A stretch of DNA of 33,447 bases from SZUA-217 sp034658975. Its GTDB lineage: Bacteria > Actinomycetota > Acidimicrobiia > Spongiisociales > ZC4RG35. The position numbers and the translations under genes were made by a program. Position 1 is the stretch's first letter; every line of letters starts with the position of its first letter. The notes beneath the pieces were generated by a model that saw nothing but the letters and a program-made list of their open reading frames with translations, ran no database searches and was not told where the DNA came from. Below are positions 14,496 through 21,881 of this stretch, in pieces. The stretch lies in the NCBI GenBank assembly GCA_034658975.1, contig JAYEGJ010000074.1:1-33447 (forward strand), in the 5' to 3' direction.

Positions 14496-15443
14496 GGCGA
14501 AGAAGAGGTCAATCGCCTCGGACACTTTCAAGCCCACCTTCTCGTCGAGATATGCTCTCGAGATTACGACGGCCGGCGCCCGCGTCTCCTTCAGCATCGC
14601 GTTTGCACGGCCCTCGATTCGTCCGCCGACCACCGAGGAAATCGCATTCGCCAACTCCTGGCCGGCCGCAGAGTCGGAGTGTTCCGAGGCGAAGTAGAAG
14701 ACACAGTCTTCGCCCTCCCTGTTGATGCGGAATGCCACGATGATGTCCGATCCCATCCTGTTGGCTCGTCGGGCCCGGACCCGTTCTGGGAGTTGGATGT
14801 CGACGCTGCGTGACATCATCGGGAGACCTCCCGCTTCCTGGACTGCCAGGGAGGCCGAACTGGCCGCTTCCCAGGACTGCCTTGCTTCTTCAGGGTCACG
14901 GCAGCCGGCATCGAAGAACACCCTCGCCCCGGCGACGGTCGGGGGAAGCAGCCTCATCCACTCCCGCTCCCTGATGGCGTGGCGGCCCTCCCGCATCTCG
15001 CCGCGCGTCACAAGGCGCATCTCGGTGACCACCTCGGGACCCGCTTTTCCATCTTCTACCAGATTTCGGTTGTGCTGGAAGTCGATAACCGCCCGCTCGC
15101 TGTCATTTCCGTAGATCCCGTCGACCTTTCCGGCGTCGAACCCCAGGGAGTTCAGCCGGGATTGGAGTTCGGCCACGTCCTCACCGCGAATCATGGGACG
15201 TCTCATGAAGATGAGACGGTCGCCGAGGCGATACCCGGCCTCGTAGAGGGAGCGCCAGGTGTCCGGACCGACGAGGCCATCAGAATCGAGTCCCTTGGCC
15301 TTCTGAAATCTCCGTACCGCCTTCTCGGTCGAGTTTCCGAAGACGCCCCGGGTGTCGGCCGGGGATTCGAAGCCGAGCGCGGCGAGTCGGTCCTGGATGT
15401 CTCGAATCGCCGGACCCTCGTCACCGAGCCGGTAGAGGCGCAT
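14475..15443 (-). CDS. cwlM: CwlM-like protein: two PG-binding domains and a degenerate amidase domain
   Basis: The 322-residue protein has two PG_binding_1 repeats (about 5-68 and 85-138; GVFGNSTEKAVRRFQ and GIYGNDSERAVIDFQ) and an Amidase_3-like domain (about 172-318). There is no signal peptide. In mycobacteria CwlM is a cytoplasmic PknB substrate that activates MurA rather than a working amidase. Two expected zinc ligands are absent here. The DPGHGG-type motif reads FFDAGCRD (His missing) and the SIHAN-type motif reads AFRIN (Arg for His), consistent with a regulator. The gene order parB-cwlM-trxA-trxB matches mycobacteria. ATG 15443 has TAAGGT 6 nt upstream, suggesting leaderless expression. 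Confidence 0.88.
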   Translation of the reverse strand: MRLYRLGDEGPAIRDIQDRLAALGFESPADTRGVFGNSTEKAVRRFQKAKGLDSDGLVGPDTWRSLYEAGYRLGDRLIFMRRPMIRGEDVAELQSRLNSLGFDAGKVDGIYGNDSERAVIDFQHNRNLVEDGKAGPEVVTEMRLVTRGEMREGRHAIREREWMRLLPPTVAGARVFFDAGCRDPEEARQSWEAASSASLAVQEAGGLPMMSRSVDIQLPERVRARRANRMGSDIIVAFRINREGEDCVFYFASEHSDSAAGQELANAISSVVGGRIEGRANAMLKETRAPAVVISRAYLDEKVGLKVSEAIDLFFASAATKK

Positions 15444-15449
15444 GGGTGA

Positions 15450-15455
15450 ACCTTA
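15450..15455 (-). promoter_or_regulatory. Leaderless -10 (TAAGGT) for cwlM
   Basis: On the minus strand TAAGGT ends 6 nt before the cwlM ATG, the spacing expected when transcription begins at the start codon. No Shine-Dalgarno is visible. Confidence 0.55.
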
Positions 15456-15557
15456 GGAAGGGTGTAGACGTTGGCGTTGCATGCTCAACGTAAAGCGGAC
15501 GACTTCGGGCCCTGCTTCTCCCGTCGGACGAGCGCAGAACCCGACCATCGTGCTATC

Positions 15558-15576
15558 CGTCGGCTTGGGACCGACG
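15558..15576 (-). terminator. Weak hairpin downstream of trxA
   Basis: CGTCGG and CCGACG form a perfect 6-bp stem around a 7-nt loop about 20 nt past the trxA stop. No T-run follows, so termination or 3'-end protection is only a possibility. Confidence 0.3.
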
Positions 15577-15595
15577 CTTCACACAACGGAACCTT

Positions 15596-15913
15596 TCAGA
15601 CGTACTCGGCCAACTCCTGCATGAGACGATGCTTGGGGGCGGCGCCGACGATGCGCTTCTTCTCTACACCGTCCTTGAACAGGATCAGGGTCGGAATGCT
15701 CATCACGTCGTGCGCGGCGGCAGCCTGCGGATTGTGATCGACATTGAGTTTGCCGATGTTGAAACCATCGTGCTCCTGGGCGATTTCCTCAAGCACGGGG
15801 GCGATGACGCGGCACGGGCCGCACCATTCGGCCCAGAAGTCGACGAGCATCGGCGTGTCTTCGCTGATCTTGTCGTTGAAGGTCCCGTCGTTGAGTGTGA
15901 TGATTTCGGCCAA
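15596..15913 (-). CDS. trxA: Thioredoxin
   Basis: This is a 105-residue classical thioredoxin with the active site WCGPC at about 30-34 and the cis-proline loop SIPTL. It reduces disulfides in the cytoplasm and is recharged by the adjacent thioredoxin reductase. The start is TTG 15913 with GGAG about 6 nt upstream. It lies 47 bp after trxB on the same strand, so co-transcription is likely. The mycobacterial counterpart is trxC at the same position. Confidence 0.97.
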   Translation of the reverse strand: MAEIITLNDGTFNDKISEDTPMLVDFWAEWCGPCRVIAPVLEEIAQEHDGFNIGKLNVDHNPQAAAAHDVMSIPTLILFKDGVEKKRIVGAAPKHRLMQELAEYV

Positions 15914-15960
15914 TTGAGTCTCCTTGAGTATCGAATCAGTGAACCTGGTTCACCGGGAAG

Positions 15961-16890
15961 TCATTCCTGGTTGGCAAGCCAGCGTTCCGCATCGATCGCG
16001 GCCATACAGCCGGTCCCCGCTGCGGTCACGGCCTGGCGATAACGGTGGTCTGCGACGTCTCCGGCGGCGAAGACCCCCGGGACAGAGGTGTGGGTGTCGC
16101 CGTCGTACCCGTTGATGACGTATCCGTTGTCATCCAGGTCCAACTGACCGACGAAGAGGTCTGTCGTGGGCTTGTGGCCGATGGCGATGAACACTCCGTC
16201 GGCGGACATTTCCCTGGTCTCCCCGGTGACGGTGTCCTCGAGAGTCACCCCGGTGACAAGGTCGTCTCCTTTGATCTCGGTGACAACGGCGTTCCAGATG
16301 ACGTCGATCTTGGCGTGCTCTTGGGCGCGTTGGGACATGATCTTCGAAGCCCGAAACTCGTCGCGCCTGTGAACGATGGTCACCTTGGAGGCGAACTTCG
16401 TGAGGAACAGTGCCTCTTCCATGGCGGTGTCACCACCACCGACGATGATCAACTCCTGATCGCGGAAGAAGAATCCGTCGCAGGTGGCACAGGCCGAAAC
16501 GCCCTTACCGACCAACCGCTCCTCGCCGGGAATGCCAAGCCAACTCGCCGAGGCCCCGGTGGCGACGATGATCGAGTCGGCCGTGTACTCGTCTGCTCCG
16601 ACGTTCACCTTGAATGGTCGCTTGGAGAGGTCGACAGAGGTGACGTCGACCTGCTGTAGCCGCGCCTCGAATCGCTGCGCCTGCTTGCGGAACTGGTCCA
16701 TCAGTTCGGGGCCCATGATGCCGTCGGGGAAGCCCGGGTAGTTCTCGACATCGGTCGTGATCATCAACTGACCACCGGCCGCCATCCCTTCGAAAACCAG
16801 GGGATTGAGGTCGGCGCGAGCCGCATAGAGGGCGGCGGTGAGTCCCGCCGGACCAGACCCGATGACTATGAGCTGTTCGTGTTGTGTCAT
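15961..16890 (-). CDS. trxB: Thioredoxin reductase
   Basis: This 309-residue FAD/NADPH oxidoreductase passes electrons to thioredoxin. It has the FAD-binding GSGPAGLTAALYAAR at 11-25, the redox-active CATC at 134-137, the NADPH-binding GGGDTAMEEA and the second FAD motif GVFAAGDVAD near the C-terminus. Its ATG overlaps the stop of the preceding small membrane-protein gene by 4 nt (ATGA), which indicates coupling. The length and motifs are those of the standard low-molecular-weight bacterial form. Confidence 0.97.
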   Translation of the reverse strand: MTQHEQLIVIGSGPAGLTAALYAARADLNPLVFEGMAAGGQLMITTDVENYPGFPDGIMGPELMDQFRKQAQRFEARLQQVDVTSVDLSKRPFKVNVGADEYTADSIIVATGASASWLGIPGEERLVGKGVSACATCDGFFFRDQELIIVGGGDTAMEEALFLTKFASKVTIVHRRDEFRASKIMSQRAQEHAKIDVIWNAVVTEIKGDDLVTGVTLEDTVTGETREMSADGVFIAIGHKPTTDLFVGQLDLDDNGYVINGYDGDTHTSVPGVFAAGDVADHRYRQAVTAAGTGCMAAIDAERWLANQE

Positions 16891-17162
16891 TCCTCGTCAA
16901 TTCTCTTAAACCAGAGGAAGCCGCCGCCGATCAGCAGCAGGGCTCCCAGGACTGCGAATGCTCCTGCAGTGGTGAGTGGGATCTCGAGTGCGCCAAAGAG
17001 CGCCCAGAGCAGGAAGATCAATGCTGTAAACGCCATCGTGGCTGTCAGGATTCCCAGACCGGTCATCTTGATGCCGTAGGCCACCCGGTCGACGGTCATG
17101 GCCCGCACCTTCTGTGCTACCTGCTCGAGAAGGTCGGCGAATTTCGTGGCGTATTCCTGCAT
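16887..17162 (-). CDS. Small two-helix membrane protein, holin-superfamily-like
   Basis: This 91-residue protein has a short amphipathic N-terminus and two hydrophobic segments (about 34-55 and 62-84), closing with the charged KRIDEE. The architecture resembles the phage-holin/YqjE-like superfamily proteins often annotated in actinobacterial sigM-trxB regions. I do not recognise a specific function. It is translationally coupled to trxB. On the minus strand TAACCT lies 9 nt before the ATG and may be its own promoter, though co-transcription with the sigma/anti-sigma genes is equally possible. Confidence 0.75.
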   Translation of the reverse strand: MQEYATKFADLLEQVAQKVRAMTVDRVAYGIKMTGLGILTATMAFTALIFLLWALFGALEIPLTTAGAFAVLGALLLIGGGFLWFKRIDEE

Positions 17163-17208
17163 GAGTTGGCCAGGTTAGTTGCCCTCGGATTCGTTTCCGC
17201 CGAGCCGT

Positions 17209-18021
17209 CTATTCGTCGGTGTGAACGACGGTGCAGGTGCCGAGTTCGACGAACGCCACGGGTGTCAGGTCGTCCAGATCAATGTCGGCCGGGATCGCCG
17301 CCAGATACAGGCTGGCCGGATCGAGACCGAACGTCTCCGCATCCTCGAAGTCGAGTTCGGCGAGAGCCATGTAGTCGTCGAGGCCGGCACGTTGGAGACA
17401 GGATGCGTGGGTTTCGATAAGGGAGTCGGCTTCGTCGGTGCTCAGGGCCGAGTAGGCCTGTGACCGGACCTCGGCTGCCTGGTCGAAGAAGAACTTCTCG
17501 GTCGGATCCGACGGTGGAATTCGCGAGGCGACCGCCCCACCAGCGGCGGCTTCGGTGGTTGCCGCGGCCGCACTGTCATCCTCAACGTCCGCGGCGCCTT
17601 CTTCGGCACTGGGACTATCCCGAAGGAGCCCCTCGTCATCGCCCTCGTCGAGACCGGCTGAGACCTCGAAGAATGTCTCGTCGGAGTCACCACCACCAAG
17701 TTGGGTGAGCATGCCGCCAACCCCGACGACCAATACAACGGCGGCCGCCGCGTAGGACCAGCGGAAGTACCAGGGAGAGCGTTTCGCAGCCACGACGGGT
17801 TCGGTCTGGAGGGCTGACCACACGTCCCGGTGAAGAGCCGCCTTCTCGTGCTCCGTCATTTGGGCGGTTGGAACGGAGGCAACGGCCTCGTAGGCGACCT
17901 TCTGCGCTTCGTATTCGGCCCGATGCTTGGACGACGAATCGATGAGCGAGCGCGCTTCAGTCTCGTCCTCGAGCCGTCCCTCGACGAGGGCGGCGATCAG
18001 ATCGAGATCGCGTTCACGCAT
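17209..18021 (-). CDS. Membrane anti-sigma factor, partner of the SigM-like sigma
   Basis: The 270-residue protein has a helical cytoplasmic domain (about 1-85), one transmembrane helix (about 89-108), an acidic Ala/Glu-rich extracytoplasmic linker (about 110-165) and a C-terminal domain. It lies 18 bp after the ECF sigma gene, as RsmA follows SigM in mycobacteria. The N-terminal domain has His residues (HRAEYE, HEKAALHRDVW) but no Cys, so it is not a canonical HxxxCxxC zinc anti-sigma domain. The only two Cys, at 208 and 263, lie outside the membrane and could form a disulfide. Confidence 0.78.
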   Translation of the reverse strand: MRERDLDLIAALVEGRLEDETEARSLIDSSSKHRAEYEAQKVAYEAVASVPTAQMTEHEKAALHRDVWSALQTEPVVAAKRSPWYFRWSYAAAAVVLVVGVGGMLTQLGGGDSDETFFEVSAGLDEGDDEGLLRDSPSAEEGAADVEDDSAAAATTEAAAGGAVASRIPPSDPTEKFFFDQAAEVRSQAYSALSTDEADSLIETHASCLQRAGLDDYMALAELDFEDAETFGLDPASLYLAAIPADIDLDDLTPVAFVELGTCTVVHTDE

Positions 18022-18039
18022 GTGTTCGTTTGGATGCTC

Positions 18040-18588
18040 TCATGGGGTGTGTTGGTTCCCTAATTGTTTGGCTAGAAGGCGTCTGCCTCTGAAAACCCGT
18101 GACTTCACCGTTCCGACCGGCACCCCCAGAATCTGGGCGGTGTCCAGGAGCGACATCCCTTCGATGTCGGCCAGCACTACGGCCGACCGGAACTCGGGAG
18201 GAATAGATCCCAGAGCGCGTCTTATCTCGGGACGCAGGGCCGCGGCCTCCACCTCCTCCTCGGCCGAGTGGTCGGCCGGCTCGAAGTGCTCGGGCATCGG
18301 TTCCGATGGGCGGCGCTTCTGTTTGCGGAGCAGGTCGTAACACGTATTGACCGCGATCCGGTAGATCCAGGTGCCGAGCGCAGAATCGCCTTTGAACTGC
18401 TCTGCCTTCCGGAAAACAGTCAGGAAGGTCTCCTGGGTGGCGTCGAGAGCGTGTTCGCGGTTGCCCATGATCCGAAGACACACCGAGAACACCCGGTCCT
18501 CGTGAGAGCGCATGATCTCGTTGAAGGCTTCGTGGTCTCCGGCGACCACACGCGCCAGTAGCTCGGCATCCTGGGCTCGCGCGGTCAC
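18040..18588 (-). CDS. sigM: ECF RNA polymerase sigma factor, SigM-like
   Basis: The 182-residue ECF sigma factor has region 2 (HEAFNEIMRSHEDRVFSVCL, then DATQETFLTVFRKAEQF and GTWIYRIAVN) and region 4 with its helix-turn-helix (IEGMSLLDTAQILGVPVGTVKSRVFRGR). It would direct RNA polymerase to a dedicated regulon, probably envelope or redox stress, and be held by the anti-sigma protein encoded next. The start is GTG 18588, overlapping the stop of the upstream pseudokinase gene (GTGA). The SigM name rests on conserved order: pseudokinase, sigma, anti-sigma, trxB, trxA, cwlM. Confidence 0.9.
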   Translation of the reverse strand: MTARAQDAELLARVVAGDHEAFNEIMRSHEDRVFSVCLRIMGNREHALDATQETFLTVFRKAEQFKGDSALGTWIYRIAVNTCYDLLRKQKRRPSEPMPEHFEPADHSAEEEVEAAALRPEIRRALGSIPPEFRSAVVLADIEGMSLLDTAQILGVPVGTVKSRVFRGRRLLAKQLGNQHTP

Positions 18589-19874
18589 GGCAGGAAGCGT
18601 ACTTCTGAGATGGACGAGTAGAACATCCCGTCAGTGTGTAGCGGAAGGTCGGTCAACCAGAGGAGCCAGAAGCCCTCTTGCCTGGTGGGCAGATCCACAA
18701 AGGCTGCGCCGGGGGGCGCCACGGCGCCGGCGACGCGCGTCCAGTCCTTGGGCTGGGGGAAGAACGTATCCGACCAGTAGATCTCGAATACGGTCCCCGG
18801 GGTGAATCCAGCGAGTTGCACTCGAGTCGGCGAGCCGGTGACGGTGAATGTCACCCCGACTCCCTCCTTGAGAAGGGGCAGGGGATCCCGGTAGCGCTCG
18901 GTCCTCCACGCGGTCGAGAAGTCATTGTCGTGGAGGTTCCCGATCGTATCATCGTTTTCGCCGCCCTCCCCAAACGGGTCGAAAGAGGCGGCATTCTCGA
19001 TGGCGACCTGACCCGGAGCGGCAGCTGGAGGCGGAGCGGTCGTCGTCCCGAGTTCAGGGAGACTGGTGGTCGTCGGCGGAGTTGGAATGATCGGCTCGCC
19101 GCTTCCTGAGAACACCCTGCCGAGCGCGACAAGACCGACCGCGAGGGCGACGAGGACCAACGCCACGACGAGCAGTTTCCGGGAGGCCGATGCGGGCTCG
19201 GGGGCGGGGGCTCGAGGAGTTGGAGCTGCGAGGAAGGCCTTCTGCAATGAATCGGCGTCGAGGCTTCCCGACTGCCCGGCCCTGAGGACCCGATCGATCG
19301 TCCTGGGGATGCCGTCGATCCGTTCAGAGGGCGGCGGGCCTCCGGGGGGTGATCCGGTGAGTGCCGATTCGAGCGCGGCTGAGAGGGCTCGGACGTCACC
19401 GGACGAGTCGGTTCTGGGTGTCCTCCCGAATGCCCCCAACTTCGCAGCGTGAGCCGAGGAGTAGGAGACGGCGGAGACGTCGATCGCCCCGTGCGCGGCC
19501 CCTGTCTCGTGGAGTGCGGCGAGGGCGCCGGAGAGTCCTGCGGCGTTGGGTAGAAAATCGGGAAGTTCGATGGGGTGGTCGGCCGCGATGCGATCTTCGA
19601 GAGTTGACCCGCCTGTCCATTCGGATATGGAGTAGGCGCCACCTTCGACTTCGTCGACAGCGAAGACTCGTGCCAGATGCTGATGGGCGACCGTTGCCGC
19701 TGCACTCACGGCCGCTACGAACTCTTTCCTTCGTTCCGGGGTGGATTCGGGACCCAGGCTTCGCACGAGGACCGGCCTGTCGAGAGACGTATCGGTTGCC
19801 AGCCACTCCTCCAGGTCACCATCCCGTCCGAGACGGATCTCGAGCTTGAAACGGTCGGGTACGGCGGCGGGCAT
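18585..19874 (-). CDS. MviN-type pseudokinase with membrane anchor and discoidin-like domain, lacking the MurJ flippase
   Basis: The 429-residue protein has a kinase-like domain (about 8-215), a transmembrane helix (about 233-253), a Pro/Thr linker (about 261-286) and an extracytoplasmic F5/8 type C-like domain (about 290-429; IGNLHDNDFSTAWRTERY). The kinase motifs are ruined: VLVRSL in place of VAIK, HGAID in place of HRD, GAFG in place of DFG. This is the C-terminal half of mycobacterial MviN (Rv3910), whose pseudokinase recruits FhaA. The MurJ lipid II flippase half is missing: the start codon is at 19874 and an acetyltransferase gene lies next upstream. It overlaps sigM by 4 nt. Confidence 0.85.
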   Translation of the reverse strand: MPAAVPDRFKLEIRLGRDGDLEEWLATDTSLDRPVLVRSLGPESTPERRKEFVAAVSAAATVAHQHLARVFAVDEVEGGAYSISEWTGGSTLEDRIAADHPIELPDFLPNAAGLSGALAALHETGAAHGAIDVSAVSYSSAHAAKLGAFGRTPRTDSSGDVRALSAALESALTGSPPGGPPPSERIDGIPRTIDRVLRAGQSGSLDADSLQKAFLAAPTPRAPAPEPASASRKLLVVALVLVALAVGLVALGRVFSGSGEPIIPTPPTTTSLPELGTTTAPPPAAAPGQVAIENAASFDPFGEGGENDDTIGNLHDNDFSTAWRTERYRDPLPLLKEGVGVTFTVTGSPTRVQLAGFTPGTVFEIYWSDTFFPQPKDWTRVAGAVAPPGAAFVDLPTRQEGFWLLWLTDLPLHTDGMFYSSISEVRFLP

Positions 19875-19892
19875 ATCCTTATCTTTGGCCCA

Positions 19893-20603
19893 TCAGGGCC
19901 CGTATCGGAGGATTCGAAGCCGTGTGCCGGTCGATGAGAACCCCTCCTTCTTGTACAGGCGCCGCGCCCGAGTGTTCTCGTCGCGGACATTGAGGACCAT
20001 TGTGGTCGCCGCCTGCTGGCGGCCCCACGATAGGGCGGCTCTCAGCAAGACACTTCCCATGCCGGCTCCGGATCGGTCGGGATGGACGGCGATTCTCTGG
20101 AGGTAGGAGACATTCCATTGCGCACCGACAATGGCGTAGCCGTCGATGGCCTCTTCTCCTACGGCGAGAACCACGGCTCGCTTGGTCGATGCGATCGCTT
20201 CCTTGAGGCCATCGGTGCTCATCCGCCAGAAGCCGTCGAATGCGGCGTCGTCGATCTCTTGGATGCGACTCCAGTCGACGACGGTCAACACCTTGATACC
20301 TTCGGGAGGCGCGGCGTTCTGCGTCGATCGCTCGAGAATCTCGAGTTGGTGGGTCTCGACGTAACCAGCTCTTGTCCAGACTCTCGTTGACGACGGGTAC
20401 ATGGCGGGGGAGTAGACCGCCGCACCGGTCAGTTCGGCGAGATAGTCAGTGGCGGCTTCGAGAAAGTCGACACCGCCGCGATCGAGCCTCACGAAGGCAT
20501 CCGTCGCCTCCTGATTCCAGGGGCGGGCCTTCGCCCGCGCCCACCCGCGCGAGATGGTGATGGGTGAGGGCCATCGACCCGCGATGTCCATTTCGTTGAC
20601 CAC
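19893..20603 (-). CDS. GNAT-family N-acetyltransferase, apparently tandem
   Basis: The 236-residue protein has a C-terminal GNAT domain with the acetyl-CoA motif (VHPDRSGAGMGSVLLRAAL) followed by NVRDENTRARRLYKKEGF. An N-terminal half resembles a decayed second GNAT fold (PSSTRVWTRAGYVE). Such tandem forms include mycothiol synthase and various protein or small-molecule acetylases; the substrate is unknown. GTG 20603 is supported by TACTCT 7 nt upstream (leaderless). ATG 20591 is an alternative. It heads the minus-strand cluster 18 bp before the pseudokinase gene and diverges from a deacetylase-family gene 18 bp away. Confidence 0.82.
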   Translation of the reverse strand: MVNEMDIAGRWPSPITISRGWARAKARPWNQEATDAFVRLDRGGVDFLEAATDYLAELTGAAVYSPAMYPSSTRVWTRAGYVETHQLEILERSTQNAAPPEGIKVLTVVDWSRIQEIDDAAFDGFWRMSTDGLKEAIASTKRAVVLAVGEEAIDGYAIVGAQWNVSYLQRIAVHPDRSGAGMGSVLLRAALSWGRQQAATTMVLNVRDENTRARRLYKKEGFSSTGTRLRILRYGP

Positions 20604-20610
20604 CTATGGG

Positions 20611-20616
20611 AGAGTA
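20611..20616 (-). promoter_or_regulatory. Leaderless -10 (TACTCT) for the GNAT-pseudokinase-sigM cluster
   Basis: On the minus strand TACTCT ends 7 nt before GTG 20603. It also covers the 5' leader of the divergent deacetylase gene, so the two transcription starts may interfere. Confidence 0.5.
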
Positions 20617-20621
20617 CGGGC

Positions 20622-21629
20622 ATGAAAGTTGTGGTCGCCAGCCACCCCTCGTCCATCGAACATGACACGGGTGAGTTTCATCCGGAACGACCCGATCGTG
20701 TCAGGGCGATGCTCAAGGGGATCGATTCGTCGGGCCTCGACATCATTCACATTGAATCGCCCGAAATCCGACGAAGCGAACTGGCACTGGTCCACGACCC
20801 GTCCTACATCGAGATGATCGAGAGACTCTCCTCCACGGGAGGTGGTGCTCTCGATATGGACACCGTCATCTCAAAGAGATCTTGGAAGGCGGCATTGACC
20901 GCGGCGGGAGGAGTCAGGGCCGTTGTCGAAGAACTCAAGGGCCGCTCCGACGCCACCGGGTTGGCGGTCACCCGACCTCCGGGGCATCACGCTTTCCGTG
21001 ACCGGACGATGGGGTTCTGCGTGTTCAACAACGTGGCCGTTTCCACCGCGTTGCTTCGCGCCGACGGAAACCGGGTCGCGATTCTCGACTGGGACGTACA
21101 TCACGGGAACGGGACACAGGACCTCATGGCCGAGGATCCCGGCGTCCTCTACATGTCGATCCATCAGAGCCCGTTCTACCCCTACGAGGGACAGGTCGAC
21201 GACATCAACAATGAGGCAAAGGGCACGACGGTGAACATTCCCGTGCCCGCCGGCACGGCCGGTGACGCTTATCGCCGGGCTTGGGGCGACTTGGTGGTCC
21301 CGGTCGTGGCCCAGTTCGAGCCCGATTGGGTGTTCATCAGCTCCGGCTTCGATGCTCACGCCCTCGACCCGCTTGCCGATATGGCCCTGGTCACCGACGA
21401 CTACGGCTGGATGGCTTCCCGACTCGTTGAGGTCGTCCCGGCCAATCGCGTGGTCGTCACGCTGGAGGGTGGTTACAGCCTCGAGGCCATCGAGAAGTCC
21501 ACGGCTGCCACCTTCCTTGGCCTCGCCGGTCTGGCAGACATGACTTCGAATGCAAACACCTCGCCCGGTGTTTCTATGGCTGCCATCGACGCCGCGGCGA
21601 AAGCCATCGCCGGTCACTGGTCTGTCTGA
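20622..21629 (+). CDS. Histone-deacetylase-family hydrolase (class II/acetylpolyamine amidohydrolase type)
   Basis: This 335-residue arginase/HDAC-fold enzyme would hydrolyse acetyl-lysine or acetylpolyamine amides. It shows HPERPDRV near residue 20, RPPGHHAFRDRTMGFCVFNNVA (about 118-139) with the catalytic His pair at 122-123, and ILDWDVHHGNGTQD with zinc ligands Asp158 and His160. The third zinc-ligand region is SSGFDAHALDP, and the catalytic-Tyr loop is EGGYSLE. All key residues are present. ATG 20622 has GGGAGAG about 7 nt upstream. Repeat copy B begins 19 bp after the stop. Confidence 0.92.
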   Translation: MKVVVASHPSSIEHDTGEFHPERPDRVRAMLKGIDSSGLDIIHIESPEIRRSELALVHDPSYIEMIERLSSTGGGALDMDTVISKRSWKAALTAAGGVRAVVEELKGRSDATGLAVTRPPGHHAFRDRTMGFCVFNNVAVSTALLRADGNRVAILDWDVHHGNGTQDLMAEDPGVLYMSIHQSPFYPYEGQVDDINNEAKGTTVNIPVPAGTAGDAYRRAWGDLVVPVVAQFEPDWVFISSGFDAHALDPLADMALVTDDYGWMASRLVEVVPANRVVVTLEGGYSLEAIEKSTAATFLGLAGLADMTSNANTSPGVSMAAIDAAAKAIAGHWSV

Positions 21630-21647
21630 GTCGACTCACGCGACGGT

Positions 21648-21824
21648 GAGCACTAGTGCCCCGACCACCAACGTTTGCCGCGTTCAGGACGGGCAGTGAC
21701 GCCCCTGGCTGTGTCCTCGTCCTCGACGAACGGCCAGGTGCGCCTTCGTCCTGCATCCTTGCCAGGGACACCCCTGCCTCGCCCTGAACATCGTCAACGT
21801 TTGTGGCCAGAGCACTTGTTGTCC
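21648..21824. repeat. Intergenic palindromic repeat element, copy B (complete)
   Basis: This copy is about 177 bp. Its left end from 21648 (GAGCACTAGTGC) and the reverse complement of its right end match imperfectly, giving terminal inverted repeats of about 40-45 bp (about 75% when the right end is taken from copy A). Inside are CCCTGGC at 21703-21709, GCCAGG at 21733-21738, GCCAGGG at 21761-21767 and a small hairpin TCGTC-CTC-GACGA. Copy A at the left window edge is about 94% identical over 126 bp and in the same orientation. It lies between the HDAC-family stop and pilT. No target duplication or open reading frame is evident. Confidence 0.85.
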
Positions 21825-21881
21825 TAAACCTCTTCCCGCCGACGCCCGATAGACAGGTGGGACGAATTCGGGAAAAGGATC

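Noticed and set aside
21648..21824. Repeat copy B as an ordinary intrinsic terminator
   Set aside because: It is far too long, lacks a T-run at the stem end, and is duplicated at about 94% identity elsewhere, so a mobile or structured repeat fits better.
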